A DNA stretch of 64,000 bases from Calendula officinalis (GCA_963853835.1 OY970829.1:11328446-11392445), one strand, 5' to 3'; shown: positions 9,664-22,330, numbered from the stretch's first letter. Translations and numbers: made by a program. The notes: generated by a model not told the origin, from the letters alone.

Positions 9664-10200
9664 TTGGTTGGGGGATGTTGATGGAGACGATAAAGGGAGA
9701 TTGACGGAAGAAGACGGGAAGATGACGTGGCGGCTGAGATAGTGGGACCAGAAAAGGTAAAGTTAGAGTGTGTGATTATTTTACGCCGTTAAGTGATGGG
9801 GTGCGTAGGATAAGGAGACAGTAGTAAACGAACCGTACGTGTTAAAACAGTTGTTTCAATTATTGTAGCCACCGCGTGATGTCTTTTACATTAAAAGTTT
9901 CAAGGCTCGCACATGATCATCATCTTTACGCTACTTATCCAGTCTTACAGTCTTACTCTTCAGTTTTACATACATATAATCATTCCCTTAAACGGACGAT
10001 TAAGCCTTTCTCAATGATAACGAATTCTCAAGCTCATCAGGTTTGACACATCAGTAACATATTACCTTATTCCATAACTGACAAGTACGCGCCAATAATA
10101 TCTCTCTCTAAAAATAAAGAAAATGTGTCACTGCAATGGTTGAGGATCTGACAAGTTTGGGGAAAGACACATTAAGTGTCAACGGTGATGAGAAAATGAT
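9662..10200 (-). promoter_or_regulatory. Probable FRL4 promoter region
   Basis: Upstream of the (GA)n leader on the minus strand. A TGACGTGG motif at about 9723, an ACGT-core element of the bZIP type, is the only site I would name. No clear TATA box stands out. Confidence 0.35.
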
Positions 10201-10250
10201 GTGTTCAACGTTATAAGGACGAGATCTAGTGACTCCGTTAGGAGTGCTCC
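10201..10250. repeat. 50-bp direct repeat, copy 1
   Basis: Matches 10735-10784 with three mismatches (shared core ATAAGGACGAGATCTAGTGA). The second copy ends exactly where the gypsy LTR at 10785 begins, so the pair existed at or before that insertion. Confidence 0.8.
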
Positions 10251-10734
10251 TATATGTGTATGTATTGTTGGGTTTTCTTAGGAATTAACACAAATCATAA
10301 TAGCAGCATAAGCACATTTTATCTACTTAATTCATAAGGAAAAACGGATCAACTGTTCATAAAATCCGCTTTTTCAACCCGTTAGATTTGACCCGATTCC
10401 TACCTGGTTTTGGGCGGTTTTGGCCAGTTTTAGACGGTTTCTAAACTGCCATTAGCAGTTCTATTCGGTTTTCCACATAATGTGGATTAAGCATGATTTT
10501 GGTCTTAACTATAATCCGGTACGGAAATTTTTATAACACATTCATTAATTCTCTGTTCTTGAAATTGTGATTTTATCCGATCGAAGATTTCGTAGTACCG
10601 ACGAAATACTTTAATCTAAAGTGTTTCACGACTTCACAATTTTTCAAGTAAACGAAGTCATTACGAAATTTCGAACACTTACAGTATTTTCACTCTGGTG
10701 AAATCTTCAATATTCGTGAACGTGTACAAATAAT
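10251..10734. other. Segment between two 50-bp direct repeats
   Basis: No coding frame recognised. It contains a GGTTTTGG/CGGTTT-rich stretch (about 10410-10480) of the kind seen in degenerate transposon ends. It may be a decayed LTR, but I cannot place its ends. Confidence 0.35.
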
Positions 10735-10784
10735 GTGTTCCACATCATAAGGACGAGATCTAGTGACTCCGTTAGGAGTGCTCC
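10735..10784. repeat. 50-bp direct repeat, copy 2
   Basis: See 10201-10250. This copy abuts the start of the gypsy 5' LTR. Confidence 0.8.
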
Positions 10785-11159
10785 TGATAAGGAATATACT
10801 CATCTACCGTCCTTAGCCCAACCCACCAGCACAGAGCCCAATAGGGAGCCCAGGCCTCGGATTATTTACCAAAGAAGGAAGCACATGGGCATGGGAGATC
10901 AACGACAGAGGAGGCAGACATGCATGAGGAAAGAGGAGCATGATGAATCATATAAGTTAGTGGGAGGGTGTTACTTTATCTGCACTTTTTGATTTTATTT
11001 CTAATTGTAAGGATGCGGCTATTAAGCTTGGGATTTGGTAGAGGAAGATTGTTTTACATCTTCTCTGATTTCTATCTTTATTATTTACATTTGAATATTG
11101 AATCACTGATTATATTACATATCTACTTTGAATCCTCTATTACAATCATCTTCCTATCA
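10785..11159 (+). repeat. 5' LTR of degenerate gypsy element
   Basis: 375 bp with ends TGATAAGGAA and TCTTCCTATCA, which are imperfect inverted repeats. The next bases resemble a mutated TTGGTATCAGAGCC primer binding site (about four mismatches). Confidence 0.7.
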
Positions 11160-11188
11160 ATTTGGTTCCATTGCCTACGTTCCCACCA

Positions 11189-11960
11189 TGGTCTTACCTG
11201 TTGAATCACAAGTACCCGTCTGCAAACCGGAATCGACAATCAAGACAAGAAACTCGAGCCACCACCGAATTCAGATTTCCAGGGTTCTCCGCCGCCACCA
11301 CCTCCTCCCCTGTTAACACCAAACAATCGAACCGATGATACACCCTTCTCTCTCCCGAAGGTGAAACTTCCTTTATTTGAAGGAATCGATGCAGAGGTTG
11401 GGTTAGCAAGGATGAATTGTATTTCCAGGTACACAAAACACCCACCGATCAAAAACTCCATTTATCCCAAATGTGTATAGATGGCTCTGCACTCCATTGG
11501 TACACTAACCTAATGGTTCGTCACCCAACAACAACCTAGGATCAATTCCGTTTGAAACTCGTAAACCGATTGTGTGGTACTAAATACCGGAATGCACATG
11601 AGGCCTTAGGCTCTCTGTTCTAAGAAGGAGATGTGGAAGATTATATTGAGGATTTCGAAGCACTCTCTGCTCCCATCCCTGACCAGTCAGAAGAACAATC
11701 AATCGGTTGGTTCTTACGTGGATTGAAGATCGAAATTCGTAATTGGGTTCGTACCCTGAACCCTGCATCCTGCGATCAAGCCATGGAGTACGCACGAAAC
11801 GTCGAGGCCGCCATGGGAGGTCACGTTGAAAAACCTAATTTTCGTCAACGGAGTGGTCTGTCACAATTTAGCCCAACAACGAAAAGCCCAGTTCATGCTG
11901 GAATTATGTGCACAGTTAGTCAACCTATGCTGATACATCCATGCCTACGAAACACTTAAG
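11189..11960 (+). pseudogene. Gypsy gag remnant, 5' part
   Basis: The clearest block is at 11633-11830, with YIEDFEALSAPI, IGWFLRGLKIEIRNWV and AMEYARNVEAAMGG, a Retrotrans_gag pattern. Upstream the frame shifts several times. Downstream it runs into inserted DNA at about 11960. Confidence 0.75.
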
Positions 11961-11964
11961 GGTC

Positions 11965-13700
11965 ACACCGGTGAGTGCATGTAATACGAGAAAGATATGC
12001 AATGATATACGAAGATGAATGATTCATAATAGTCATTTATGAATCAGTTAAGTATTAAGTTAAGTTCAACTTATTACTAGATTAGTTTATCTTACTAATT
12101 AATACAAGTATTTGTACATTTACTAGTTGAATAAATATATAATGTGTTAATTATAGATTATCCATAATATTATTTAAAGTAATTAAATCATATGATGTTG
12201 GATAATATTATTGTCTAAATTATATAAGGTTTATTATATAATTAATTATTAAAAGTATAAATACAAAGTATATATATTTCGTGTATATAATATACGGAAT
12301 ATATTAGTGTATTAATACTAGACATTTAATAATTAAGTGCAACAATAATAACTAGATAAACTATAAGGGTTGGAAGTGTAAAAGGAAAAGTTTAATTAAG
12401 AATTAATCTTAATTAAACTAGAAGGGCCCTAAGTGAAAGTGCTTGTATTATAAATAGAAGGTTTGAGGTTCCTTGTAAGGTGCTTGTTGTTGGAATATGC
12501 TTCACGTTCATAACATATAGTTATATGGCTAGACGTATGTGAGCCTAAAGGGTCACACACTTATACACCAAACACCATTTAATATATATAATATAATTAG
12601 AATAATTATATTATTTATATAAACTATGATTACTTGGCTAGTTATGTTTTAATTAATTGTTAAGTTAAAACGTATTAGTGAGTAATCTAAAGAATCAAAA
12701 GTACAAGGGGCTAAGTGTCATATCTCATAACTTGTAATTATGGATATATACTTAGATTAGGGAGCAAGAAAGATTAACCCTAATCTCTCCCACTCCCAAT
12801 ATACGGCCGTATACAAAAAAAAAAAACAAAAGTTGTTGGGTTTTTGCTTCTGTCGTACGCACGAACAAAGAAGAAACAAAGATTCTCTTTTTTTTTTTTT
12901 TGAACACATACGTCCGCACATCATCATGACAATCATATTATGGTATTTGATTTTGATTCTTGCTTTAGGTACTAGCATCCCAATTGGTGTTCTTGATATG
13001 GTGTAGTGTGGATACCATTAGAGGAATTCTACATTGAATTCTTGGAGTTCTTCATCCTCATTTAATGGTGTTATCAAAGGCTTCAAGGGTATGATCTTCA
13101 TCCTAAACTCTTTATCTTTTATGCTTAATTATCTTGTCAATATGTAGATCCGTTATTAGTGATTTAATAAATTATTTCCGCTGCGTTTTACTTGATTAAA
13201 CCGTAAATCACTAACACTTGTTCCCTCAACCCTAGCCACGAAATTTGGCCTCCCATTCCTCCTTATTTCGCCCGAGTAACACAAGGAAGAACACAAGCCT
13301 TGTGTTCTTCGTTCGTTCTTCATATTCTTCAAGTCTTGAAAAACAAGGATCATTGCAAGTGATCAACTAGAGGATCTCTCGTCGTGTTCATCATCAGTGG
13401 ACTTACTTAAGCAAGATTAAGGTATGATTTGGAAAACCCTTTTCCCCCTCCCTCTTGTTCGATGTCGACGAACCAAGAACAGTGTTCGACGAACACACAC
13501 AAGTATGTGTGTGTGTTCGAATTTTTCGTACAATGTTTCTTTCTTGTTAATCTAGTTTAGATTTCCAACATCCCATAATCCTTTAGGGTTTAAGGATTAA
13601 GTTTAATATCAGTTCCGCTTTTAGGGATTAACTAGCTAGTTGGTTTAACCGGCAAGAACAAGTTCATGTTCTTGTCAATATGGTTCGAACCAAGCATACT
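11965..13700 (+). mobile_element. Copia-like LTR insertion inside gypsy gag (approximate)
   Basis: Gag-like coding stops near 11960 and resumes near 13750. The segment has a TATAAATA box at about 12450, and a GGTGTTATCAAAGGC stretch at about 13065 that resembles a mutated tRNA-iMet primer binding site after an LTR. I therefore read it as an LTR of about 1 kb plus leader from another, probably Ty1/copia, element. Exact ends and target duplication are not visible. Confidence 0.4.
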
Positions 13701-13889
13701 AGGAGGTTGACCCAAGTGGTCACTCAGTTATAATGAAACCCTTCAGTTCAAACTTTCAGCCTAAATACTAAGAGCCCAACCTCCACTCAAAAATTTAATA
13801 CTTACTGTAACCCTAAGCCCAGCTACCCGACCCAACCCCAAAACCAAGATAAGCCTTCTCCAACCACACGAACTCATGGCATCAGACAT

Positions 13890-14420
13890 TTAACCTACAC
13901 CGAATGGGAGGAGAGACGGCGGAAGGGATTATGCTTCAAGTGCGGGGACTTTCGAGTTCTTCCGTTGGCCGACGGCGAAGAGGTGAACGAGGACGGTGAG
14001 GTTTTCACTGCGGAGGCCGATTCAGAAGACATCCCCGAAAAGGGTCAATGTCATTCTCTGGAAACCCTAGATGATTCTTCCAAATTATCAACCCTTAAGC
14101 TTGCGGGTGAAATTCATGAGATTCCATCATTGGTATTGGTGCGCCTTTCGTGTTCTGGGTTAATGCCACACACAACTTCTTGTCGAAACAGCTAGCTCTC
14201 TCTCTCGGTCTCGACATACTCCCCTACAAAAAGATTAGCATAAAGATGGGGGATGAACGGCGAGTTTGGATGTCAGAACAATGAGGGGTGTTTCAATCAA
14301 CTTGGGTTCCTACTCGTTTAAAGCTAATGCTTTGGTCTACGAATTAGGCTCCTTTGACTTGATTTTGGGGATCGCGTGGTTGAGAACTCTGGGAGATATT
14401 TTGTGTAATTGGGCTACTAA
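13890..14420 (+). pseudogene. Gypsy zinc-knuckle and protease remnant
   Basis: RRKGLCFKCGD (about 13920-13950) begins a zinc knuckle that is not completed. The protease region follows: NATHNFLSKQLALSLGL matches the flap-proximal part, but the catalytic Asp-Ser-Gly is replaced by Trp-Val-Asn. The C-terminal block FDLILGIAWLRTLGDI is present in the frame at 14266-14727. The protease cannot be active. Confidence 0.75.
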
Positions 14421-14689
14421 ACGGATGCAGTTCTGGGATGGCGACCATCTCGTGAAACTACAGGGCATTAACCCAGAACACGAAGGTATTTCATCCTTAC
14501 TCACTTGTGATGTAGCCCAGTCTGAGGCATCACCGGATAATCCCTATAACATTTCTTTATCGGCTACTCAGCTGCACCAACTTGATCTAATTATCCAAGG
14601 GTTTAACAAATTATTTCTGGCCACTAATGGCCTTCCTCCATCACGCAACATCGAACACTCCATCAACCTATTTGAGGGTCATTGTCTGG

Positions 14690-15280
14690 TGTGCGTTCGA
14701 CCCTATCGTTACGCCCACCTCCCATAAGGACGAAATCCAGCGCCAAGTCACTGAAATGCTTGAGCAAGGGATAATCCGCCCGAGCCAGAGCGCGTTCTCG
14801 AGTCCGGTTATACTCGTGAAGAAAAAGGACGCAACTTGGAGACTTTGCATTGACTACCACGCCTTAAACAAAGCTACTGTACTTGATAAATACCCCATTC
14901 CAGTTGTGGAGGAGCTTTTGGATGAGCTTCACAACAATTGCTATTTATCCAAAATAGACCTCAAATCGGGATTTTACCAAGTGCGAGTCCGTGAAGAAGA
15001 CATCGAAAAACGGCATTCCGAACCCATAACGGTCATTACAAATTTCTCGTAATGCCATTTGGGCTTACCAACGCCCCCGCAACGTTTCAAGCTCTGATGA
15101 ATGACATTTTCCGGCATCTCCTACGAAAAGGTGTGCTAGTGTTCTTTGACGACATATAGTATACAATGAATCATGGGAGGCCCACTTACGACTGCTCAAT
15201 GAGGTACTCTCGCTCCTGCAATCACAGCAGCTGGTGATAAATAAATAAAAGAGCACATTCGGGAATAAATCCGTTGAGTA
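14690..15280 (+). pseudogene. Gypsy reverse transcriptase remnant
   Basis: The fingers and palm are clear at 14727-15050 (GIIRPSQSAFSSPVILVKKK, WRLCIDYHALN, LSKIDLKSGFYQVRV). A frameshift follows. MPFGLTNAPATFQALMN (from 15053) and the catalytic FFDD box continue in another frame, with a stop directly after the box (15158-15160). Confidence 0.88.
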
Positions 15281-15289
15281 CATGGGTCA

Positions 15290-16277
15290 TGTTATCGACG
15301 AGAATGGGGTTTCAATGGATCCGAACAAGATCAATTCAATTGTTGATTGGCCTACTCCAAAAAATGTCAAAGCCGTGCGTGGTTTCTTGGGCCTAACAGG
15401 GTACTACAGAAAGTTTATCCGCGATTACGGGAAAATCGCAAAACCCTTAACATAACTGACAAAAAAGGATGCGTTTTTTATGGGGCGATTCTGCTCAATC
15501 TCCCATTGAGTCATTTAAACGGATAATGACAACAGGTCTCGTTTTAAATCTGCCGACTTTTCCCGCCCCTTCACCGTCGAATGCGATGCCTCCGGCAAGG
15601 GACCTGGGGATGTTCTAATGCAATCTAAACGCCCCATCGCTTACTACAGCAAAGCCTTGTCTGAAAGGAACCTCAACAAATCGGCATACGACAAGGAATT
15701 GATGGCTCTCGTTTTGACAATACAACACTGGCGGCCCTATTTGATCGGTAGACCCTTCATTATCTCCACCGATCAAAAAAGCCTAAAATTTCTACTCGAG
15801 CAGCGGAACACAACAACTGATCAATAGAACTGGGTAGCAAAACTATTGGGGTACCAATTTACCATCGAATACAAACTGGGGAAGGATAATCGTGCTGCAG
15901 ATTCACTATCCCGCATCCCAAATGGCGAACTTCAAACTCTGGTCTCTACACCCCTGTGGCTCGACGGGGAAAAGTTACTCGAGGGTGCAACTGACGACCC
16001 ATACATCCAGCGGCTCACGACGGCTTTAACTGCATCCCCACATTCCCGACCCGGCTACTCCCTCATTAACGGGAATTTATACCACAAAGGGCGACTCGTC
16101 ATTCCGTCAAACTCCCCATGGATACCAAAACTCCTCGAAGAGTTCCACTGCAGCCCTTCGGGCGGGCACTCAGGCTGTTACAGAACGTACCGACACATTG
16201 CTGCCAATCTATACTGGGCAGGTATGACCAGAACAGTGAGGCAATTCGTGCAAGCTTATGAAACGTGCCAACGGTAG
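15290..16277 (+). pseudogene. Gypsy RT connection, RNase H and integrase zinc-finger remnant
   Basis: VRGFLGLTGYYRKFIRDYG (about 15375-15430) is the connection domain. RNase H follows (RPIAYYSKALSERN, YDKELMALVLTIQHWRPYL, STDQKSLKFLLEQR) and breaks at the stop 15825-15827. GYQFTIEYKLGKDNRAADSL leads into the integrase HHCC region (HCSPSGGHSGCYRTY, CQR) and another stop at 16275-16277. Confidence 0.85.
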
Positions 16278-16289
16278 AAGTCTTCCACT

Positions 16290-17161
16290 CTCTCCCCAAA
16301 CGGTCTCTTACAACCGCTCCCGATCCCGGAACGAGTTTGGAGGACATATCCTTGGATTTCATTACCAGGCTGCCTAAATCGAAGGGTTATGAAGTAATCC
16401 TAGTGGTTGTCGACCGTTTGTCAAAATACTGTCACTTCATACCATTGAAACACCCGTTTACTGCTAAGGTGCTGTCAGAAACCTTCCTCCGGGAAATCAT
16501 CCGTTTACACGGGATCCCCAAAACGGTCCTCAGTGACAGGGACCCACTCTTTTTTAGTACCTTTTGGAAAGAATTCTTCTCCTTACAAGGTAGAAAACTG
16601 AAATTCAGTTCCGCCTATCACCCGGAAACTGATGGGCCGACCGAGGTAGTGAACCGGAGCCTTGAAACCTATCTCCGATGCTTCGCCGCGGAGCAGCCCA
16701 AAACGTGGGCATTTAGGCTATCTTGGACCGAATATTGGCATAACACCACTTTCCACGTCTCCACGAACACTACCCCCTTTGATATAGTTTATGGGCGGCC
16801 ACCATCTTCCATCTTGCAATTTGTCCCCGGAGAAGTCCAGTGCGAAGCTGTCGCTCGTGAAGTCCTCGACCGTGATGAGACCTTAAAGTAGTTGAAATAC
16901 CATGCGTCTCGGGCTCAAGAAAGAATGAAAATATCGGCTGATAAACACCGTCGCGACGAGTCATTTTCCGTTGGCGATGTGGTATACCTGAAACTTCGTC
17001 CTCACAGGCAGCTGTGGTCCGCAGAATAAACCAAAAATTGGCCCCACGTTACTATGGGCCTTTTCAAATCACTTCTCGTATCGACCCGGTTGCCTACAAA
17101 CTGCTCCTTCCGTTGGCGATTGAGTTCATGTGTTCAAGCTAATGTTAGCCAAGTTATTCAT

Positions 17162-17163
<2 letters not shown>
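16290..17163 (+). pseudogene. Gypsy integrase core and C-terminal remnant
   Basis: The catalytic triad is visible: Asp in ISLDFITRLP, Asp in VLSDRDPLF, and Glu in GPTEVVNRSLE, where Gly-Pro-Thr-Glu stands in place of the usual Gly-Gln-Thr-Glu. The frame stops at 16889-16891; SVGDVVYLKLRPHR continues after it. Coding similarity ends just before the (TA)n tract. Confidence 0.85.

Positions 17164-17243
<80 letters not shown>
17164..17243. repeat. (TA)n microsatellite
   Basis: About 40 TA units directly at the broken 3' end of the gypsy element. Frames reading Tyr-Ile repeats through it are artefacts. Confidence 0.97.
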
Positions 17244-17246
<3 letters not shown>

Positions 17247-18361
17247 TATGTATTATATATTCGTTACTCACTAAGCAATTATGCTTACCCGTTCATGTTT
17301 ATAGGTGAAACAAGTTAAATTGGACGGTTTGGGAAGGAATGGGATAGCTAACGGAGATTATGGTGATTTAGGTATAAAAATCACCTCTCTTGGACTTTTT
17401 ATGATTATTAACTTGCACACCCATATTTTAAATGCAATTTGGATAAATTGCATAAGTTTAGTCATTTTGTCATGTTGTAAATGTCAGAATTAAAATTTGA
17501 TTTTCAGTAGTAGTTCTCACAGTTGGATTGTTTTGAAAGAGATTAAATGTATAAAAATAGTATATTGTACATAAAATAGGACTAAATGAAATGTTAAAAA
17601 AAAACATTACAGGTGTTTCATGGCGTATCTCTTCCGACGTCCAATAGTAACTCCGTTGGATCCTATCATAATGAAACATGTAATGATTCATGTTATTATT
17701 AGGTTATTTTATCTTTATATAATTTGTTATTGTGTTCAAATACATGAAATTAGCAAATATGTTTGCTTAATTAGACACTTAGGGTTAATGTTATTATATG
17801 TTGTTTAAAGTTGAAATCTTTTGATTATAGGATTCTATTGGTAATTTCTTTGAAAGAAAGTTAGATGTTGGAGATGACAATGGTGAAGGACCTTAAAAAA
17901 GAAATGGTTTCAATGAAACTTCACAAAGTGGAAGACCCAAATGGCGGCCATCAATAACGTATTTACCGACAACAACTTAAGTATGGCTCGGGTTAGTTAA
18001 ATTAGTTGTTCATATAGTTATTTTTATTAATTAGATTTTCACTTTTGCTTGCATTTTAATGTATTAGTTGTTCTTAATTTTAAACGTCTTATATCTTTGG
18101 ATTTTAATTATATTTTATATTATGCGGGGAAATTGTTCTACCCCTGGAATTTCGTCATGGGTCCGCTACTGGTGCGAAAGATAATGTATCTCGGTTTGAA
18201 GACTATATGATATTATCATCTCACTATTACCTTTAATTATGTCCATGAAGTAATACTCTCAGTACATGTTCATCCAACAAAAGGAAATAAAAGACTTTTA
18301 TATATATTTATATATTTAAAAGGAAATATTATATTATTAAACGATGTTCCATGCAAAGACC

Positions 18362-18480
18362 AACAAAGCCAAGTAGACCACTTGGTAGGTCCTCATGTCC
18401 TCTTTTCATGCATCGTGAGTTCGAGTCCATATGGATGCAATATTTTTTACAAGGAAAAAATGAGGTGTTTTTAAAGTAGC
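18362..18480 (+). mobile_element. SINE-like sequence
   Basis: CCAAGTAGACCACTTGGTAGG is followed by GTGAGTTCGAGTCC (about 18414-18427), a good pol III B-box (GTTCGANTCC). A short T-run and A-rich stretch follow. It fits a tRNA-derived SINE head; ends and target duplication are not clear. Confidence 0.45.
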
Positions 18481-19630
18481 AAACAGTTATAAAGACATAT
18501 TTTTTATTTTACAATTGCTATTGTTTAATCGTAGGTGACCTTTAATACCATTCAAGCACATAAAAAATATGTAGTTGGTAACTCTTGGCTTTTTATACAT
18601 GCATTCATAATTAGTAAGACCTCAATAAGAAACTAACAAAAAATACACATTTTAGTTGTACCGTAACTATTGTTTATATTATAATCACATGAAAAATTTG
18701 TTTTATTGTGGTTTTTTTATCAGATACAACACATCTATTATATAGCCATACATGTACAACAAAAATTGAGTGACTATAGTTTGTCCAATAGCCACATGAC
18801 ACGCACAATAATGATCGCGATTTATACTAACTTTCAACAATAATGAATTTATGTGACTAATAAATACAACCTTTTAAACACACAAGCAATTGATTCACGT
18901 GACTAAATATGTGTATTTCACTTCATGAAATAACCATCACAAATAAGCCAAGCTTTAATAAATAACCATGAAGAAAATTGTGATATTTGGGCACACTACG
19001 TGATCGTGGCTAGTAATAGACACTTTTATCATTTTAAATTGTGACTAAAGTGTTTAAATCTAGTTTAAAATTATCACAGTTTTTAAGTTAAAATATGACT
19101 AATTTTATACCAATGGTAAAAGCATAAAATAGACCAAGTAAATGATATAAATGATAATAGGTGGAATTTGTTATAGTTTTGGAAATAGTTATGTGCTCTA
19201 TTTGTAAACAACATTGATTTGTTTAAGACGAATCAATGTGTATACCTCCATAGCATACCTCCAACCGCTTTCCATAGGCGATATTCCATTGCTAATTGCT
19301 ATAATGTGTTGGCAAGCAGTTGCTTGCTGCGAAATATATTATTTCAGGATACTTGTCGTCGCATCGTGTGAATACCCTGTTAGTCCTTTCAAATTCATAT
19401 TCATAAATTGTCTATATTTTTCTAAACTTTATAATTACCTTCATATCTTTCCAAACCTTTAAAACTTTTTTTATGTCCAAAAACCTTCTTTATGATTTTT
19501 AAAGGATTTTGATAATGACAGTTTTAAGGGTTGTTAATAACCAGCTATTACATGCATCGCCACCGCAACCACCACTCGTGACCACCACCCACCATCATTA
19601 GCGTCACTATTATCAACCATCTAGTACCAT

Positions 19631-19862
19631 CTAGCAAATGATGTCTAGCTCAGCTGGATTGATGCATGAGTTTTCCTCCCATATGAGGCGTGAGGTCTGA
19701 AGTTCGAATCTTGTAAACACCTATTGTGCTACCAAACATGGGGGAATTTTCCTTGAAAATCCCTATGGGGCTGTGTTTGCCCTGTAAAGGAGCTCGAACC
19801 TGGGGTGCTCGCTGGAAAATTACGAGTAGGCTTCCGTTGATATCATTTGCTGTTTCTAAAAA
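19631..19862 (+). mobile_element. tRNA-derived SINE with 12-bp target duplication
   Basis: A-box TAGCTCAGCTGG (19646-19657) and B-box AAGTTCGAATC (about 19700-19710) are correctly spaced. The element ends in TTTCTAAAAA. ATCTAGTACCAT flanks it perfectly on both sides (19619-19630 and 19863-19874). There is no coding capacity. Confidence 0.8.
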
Positions 19863-20099
19863 ATCTAGTACCATATATCACCCACCACCATCTATCAATT
19901 GATCGCTGCAAAATATGATTATACTTCATGTTTGTGCGTCGCCATCTAATGCGTTAAAAGTTTAAAAGCCACATGCAACTTTAAAATTTTAGGCAATTGA
20001 AAACTCATACAAAACCAAATGGGGGATATTTTTACAACATTTCACTACTTCTTTCTTAAGGAGTTTATTTTCTTTCTTTAAAAGAATAAAAATATTACT

Positions 20100-20254
20100 T
20101 TTTTGAATTAGTGTAGAGGAGTGAAGAGTCCCCCAGTCTTCCCAATTCGCTAAAAACACTCTATATCTTCCACCACTATCCCCTATGAACAAGAACCCTA
20201 ATCATCAACCCTTTACTTTTTTCTTCTCTCTACTGTAAAATTCATGTCATTCCA
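20100..20254 (+). promoter_or_regulatory. Probable original SDE3 promoter and first leader bases
   Basis: Just before the insertion: CTCTATATC (about 20158-20166) as a possible TATA box, AAGAACCCTAATC, and a pyrimidine-rich CTTTTTTCTTCTCTCTACTG stretch typical of plant transcription start areas. The leader appears to continue after the element at 26438. The exact start site is inferred. Confidence 0.45.
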
Positions 20255-22327
20255 TGTGACAACCCTAAAAATCAAGTATTTGACCCGACATCCATGTTAG
20301 ACTAGTTATAGTTTTAGCATTCAAGAAATCACTCATTCTGCACTTAAGTCTAACAAAAATATCATATCATGTTTCATTAGTACACATTGTCACTAGTACA
20401 TTTTCATTTTTGTTGCATTATAGCATTAGGATTGTAGTTAGCGAGTTGGTGACTAAACATAACTAAAGATATAAATTTTATAGTTTTAATTGAAACACTA
20501 TATCAAACAATATAAGTGGTACGAGAAATTACGAACAAAACGTACTACACATATAAAAAGGAAAGTAACACTCGGTATAATAGAAACTAAACACATACTT
20601 AGATAAGCTATTTAAAATTTAAAAAATCCTCATTATCCTACAATCTCAATCCATGTACGTACCTTATCTTCTCAAAGCAAACAATTCGACTTTTCTTATA
20701 ATAAGGATAACTATGATTATAATAATATGTATATTTAATTAAACCTATAACTAATCCTTATCAAACTCTAAACCCACACCTATTTAAACCGCCCTACACA
20801 CTCTTTCTCTTCCGTTTACCACCCCCAATCAGGCTAACTTTCTGGCAACTTACAAGGTTCTCCGGCGTCATCTCTTGCCCCTTTCTCTAGAGCAAGGTAT
20901 AAACTCTTTATTGTTGTATCTCTTTTAAAGTTGTGTTGAATGTGTTCACTATGTTTTTCAAGGCAACTAGGTTTGTTTGTGTGTGTTACGTATGAAGAAA
21001 AACCCATCCCCCTTGTTTACTGTTTTGTCCGTCCCCTGCTGAAACGATGACTGTGTCTTCTTTGTTTTTGTTGTGTACTGTGTTCCGTTACAAAACACTC
21101 ATAACCCAGATTTCAGTAGCCACGATTTTAAATTATAGCCCATAAGTTTAAATCCCAACCTAAACTGATTTTGTTTGACCCAAGCACATTTGTTTCGACC
21201 CATGAATCCTCAATTAGACTATTTGTTTATTAAACCAACTACTGAATTCTTGTGTAGTCCAGCCCACCTTCATCCCAATTCCCATATCAATGTGTCAAGC
21301 CCAAATCCTTTTACTTTAAGATCAGATTCAAATAAAATTTTGATTAAATCAGTTTTAATATCTATTTATATACAAGTAACTAACCTTAGAAATAAATATA
21401 AATCAAAAGTATTTATATACGATATAAATTCCACCACGTCACCAACGTATCGTATCGCTCATTAGTTTTAATTCTGTGCATTTAGGTCACTAAGAAGTCT
21501 TTTAGTTGGATCTTGCATTTTGCTCATTTGCATTTTGGGAGTTTTGCATCAGGTGAGTCCACATCCCCTCTTTTTATTACGTTTTAACTATTTTGGGGTG
21601 AAAAACATATCAAACTGTTTTACATATACTCGCATTATTTATAACTGTTTATTTTATTGTGATGATACATTATTCAAAACATGACAATCAATCTTTATGC
21701 TCGAACTAAGACAAGATGTAGTGTATAGGTAGATGCCTACATACTGTAACCATTAACTAGTTGCGACTAGGCCCTGGATATGCAGATAGTACTATTGGCT
21801 GACACTCTTCCTCCCACATTTGTTTTAACGGTGCTACCCCACCGTCAGGGGAGTGCATATCTTAGAGAACAGAAACATCACACTTTGAGTTGTAGTTTGG
21901 TTATGGGCTTAGGGTCGGCATATTAACTCAAGAGCCTTGCAAACTATTGGGGATATCAGTCATGCATTTTAATATTTACTATTTTTACAACCTTACTATT
22001 TTGTTACATACATGTGTTTACATATCAAATTTTATTATAACATATCTTTATATCAAAATCATTTTAACATTTTATCATCACACATATTTTTGTCATATTG
22101 GCACATTAACATTTGGTAAATCAAAATTATATTTTAAACTTATTTTCATTTCAAAACATTGTCTTTAGGTTTTATTTATTTTGTTTACATTTAAATTTTT
22201 GTGGCGTACTTTATTTCAACAAATTATTTAGGTTTTAAATCATTAAATGTTTACAATAATCATATGCTTGTTGTTACTCATGATGTCCACCCCGTTCTTC
22301 CGCAAACATTTTTGGCGGGGTGTGACA
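20255..22327 (+). repeat. 5' LTR of the gag-only element
   Basis: 2,073 bp. TATTTAAA at 20781-20788 is a likely TATA box, followed by a pyrimidine-rich start area. A strong splice donor CAG|GTGAGT lies at 21552-21553; an acceptor TTGTTAG at about 22988-22994 just before the gag start could make a leader intron. Confidence 0.93.
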
Positions 22328-22330
22328 GAT

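Larger units (their letters stand above)
10785..17163 (+). mobile_element. Degenerate Ty3/gypsy retrotransposon, 3' end missing
   Basis: A 5' LTR (10785-11159) is followed by a degraded primer binding site and, in order, gag, zinc knuckle, protease, reverse transcriptase, RNase H and integrase remnants. The integrase after reverse transcriptase marks the Ty3/gypsy class. Many stops and frame changes break it (for example stops at 15052, 15158-15160, 15825-15827, 16275-16277 and 16889-16891). Gag is split by a copia-like insertion. The pol end is cut just where a chromodomain or 3' region would begin, and a (TA)n tract takes its place. I find no 3' LTR. The copy is dead and old. Confidence 0.9.
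17244..20249. other. Intergenic DNA upstream of the SDE3 region
   Basis: AT-rich with no convincing gene. Short open frames at 17305, 17620 and 19214 lack domains. Two SINE-like sequences lie inside. The stretch at 17840-17990 has a gene-like base mix but no frame I can identify. Confidence 0.4.

Noticed and set aside
17054..17318. Open frames encoding long Tyr-Ile repeats
   Set aside because: They are translations of the (TA)n tract; the same applies to frames at 34252-34443, 42546-42759 and 42626-42934.
21175..21465. 96-codon frame inside the LTR, repeated at 25280
   Set aside because: Present only because the LTR is duplicated; no domain and no codon bias.
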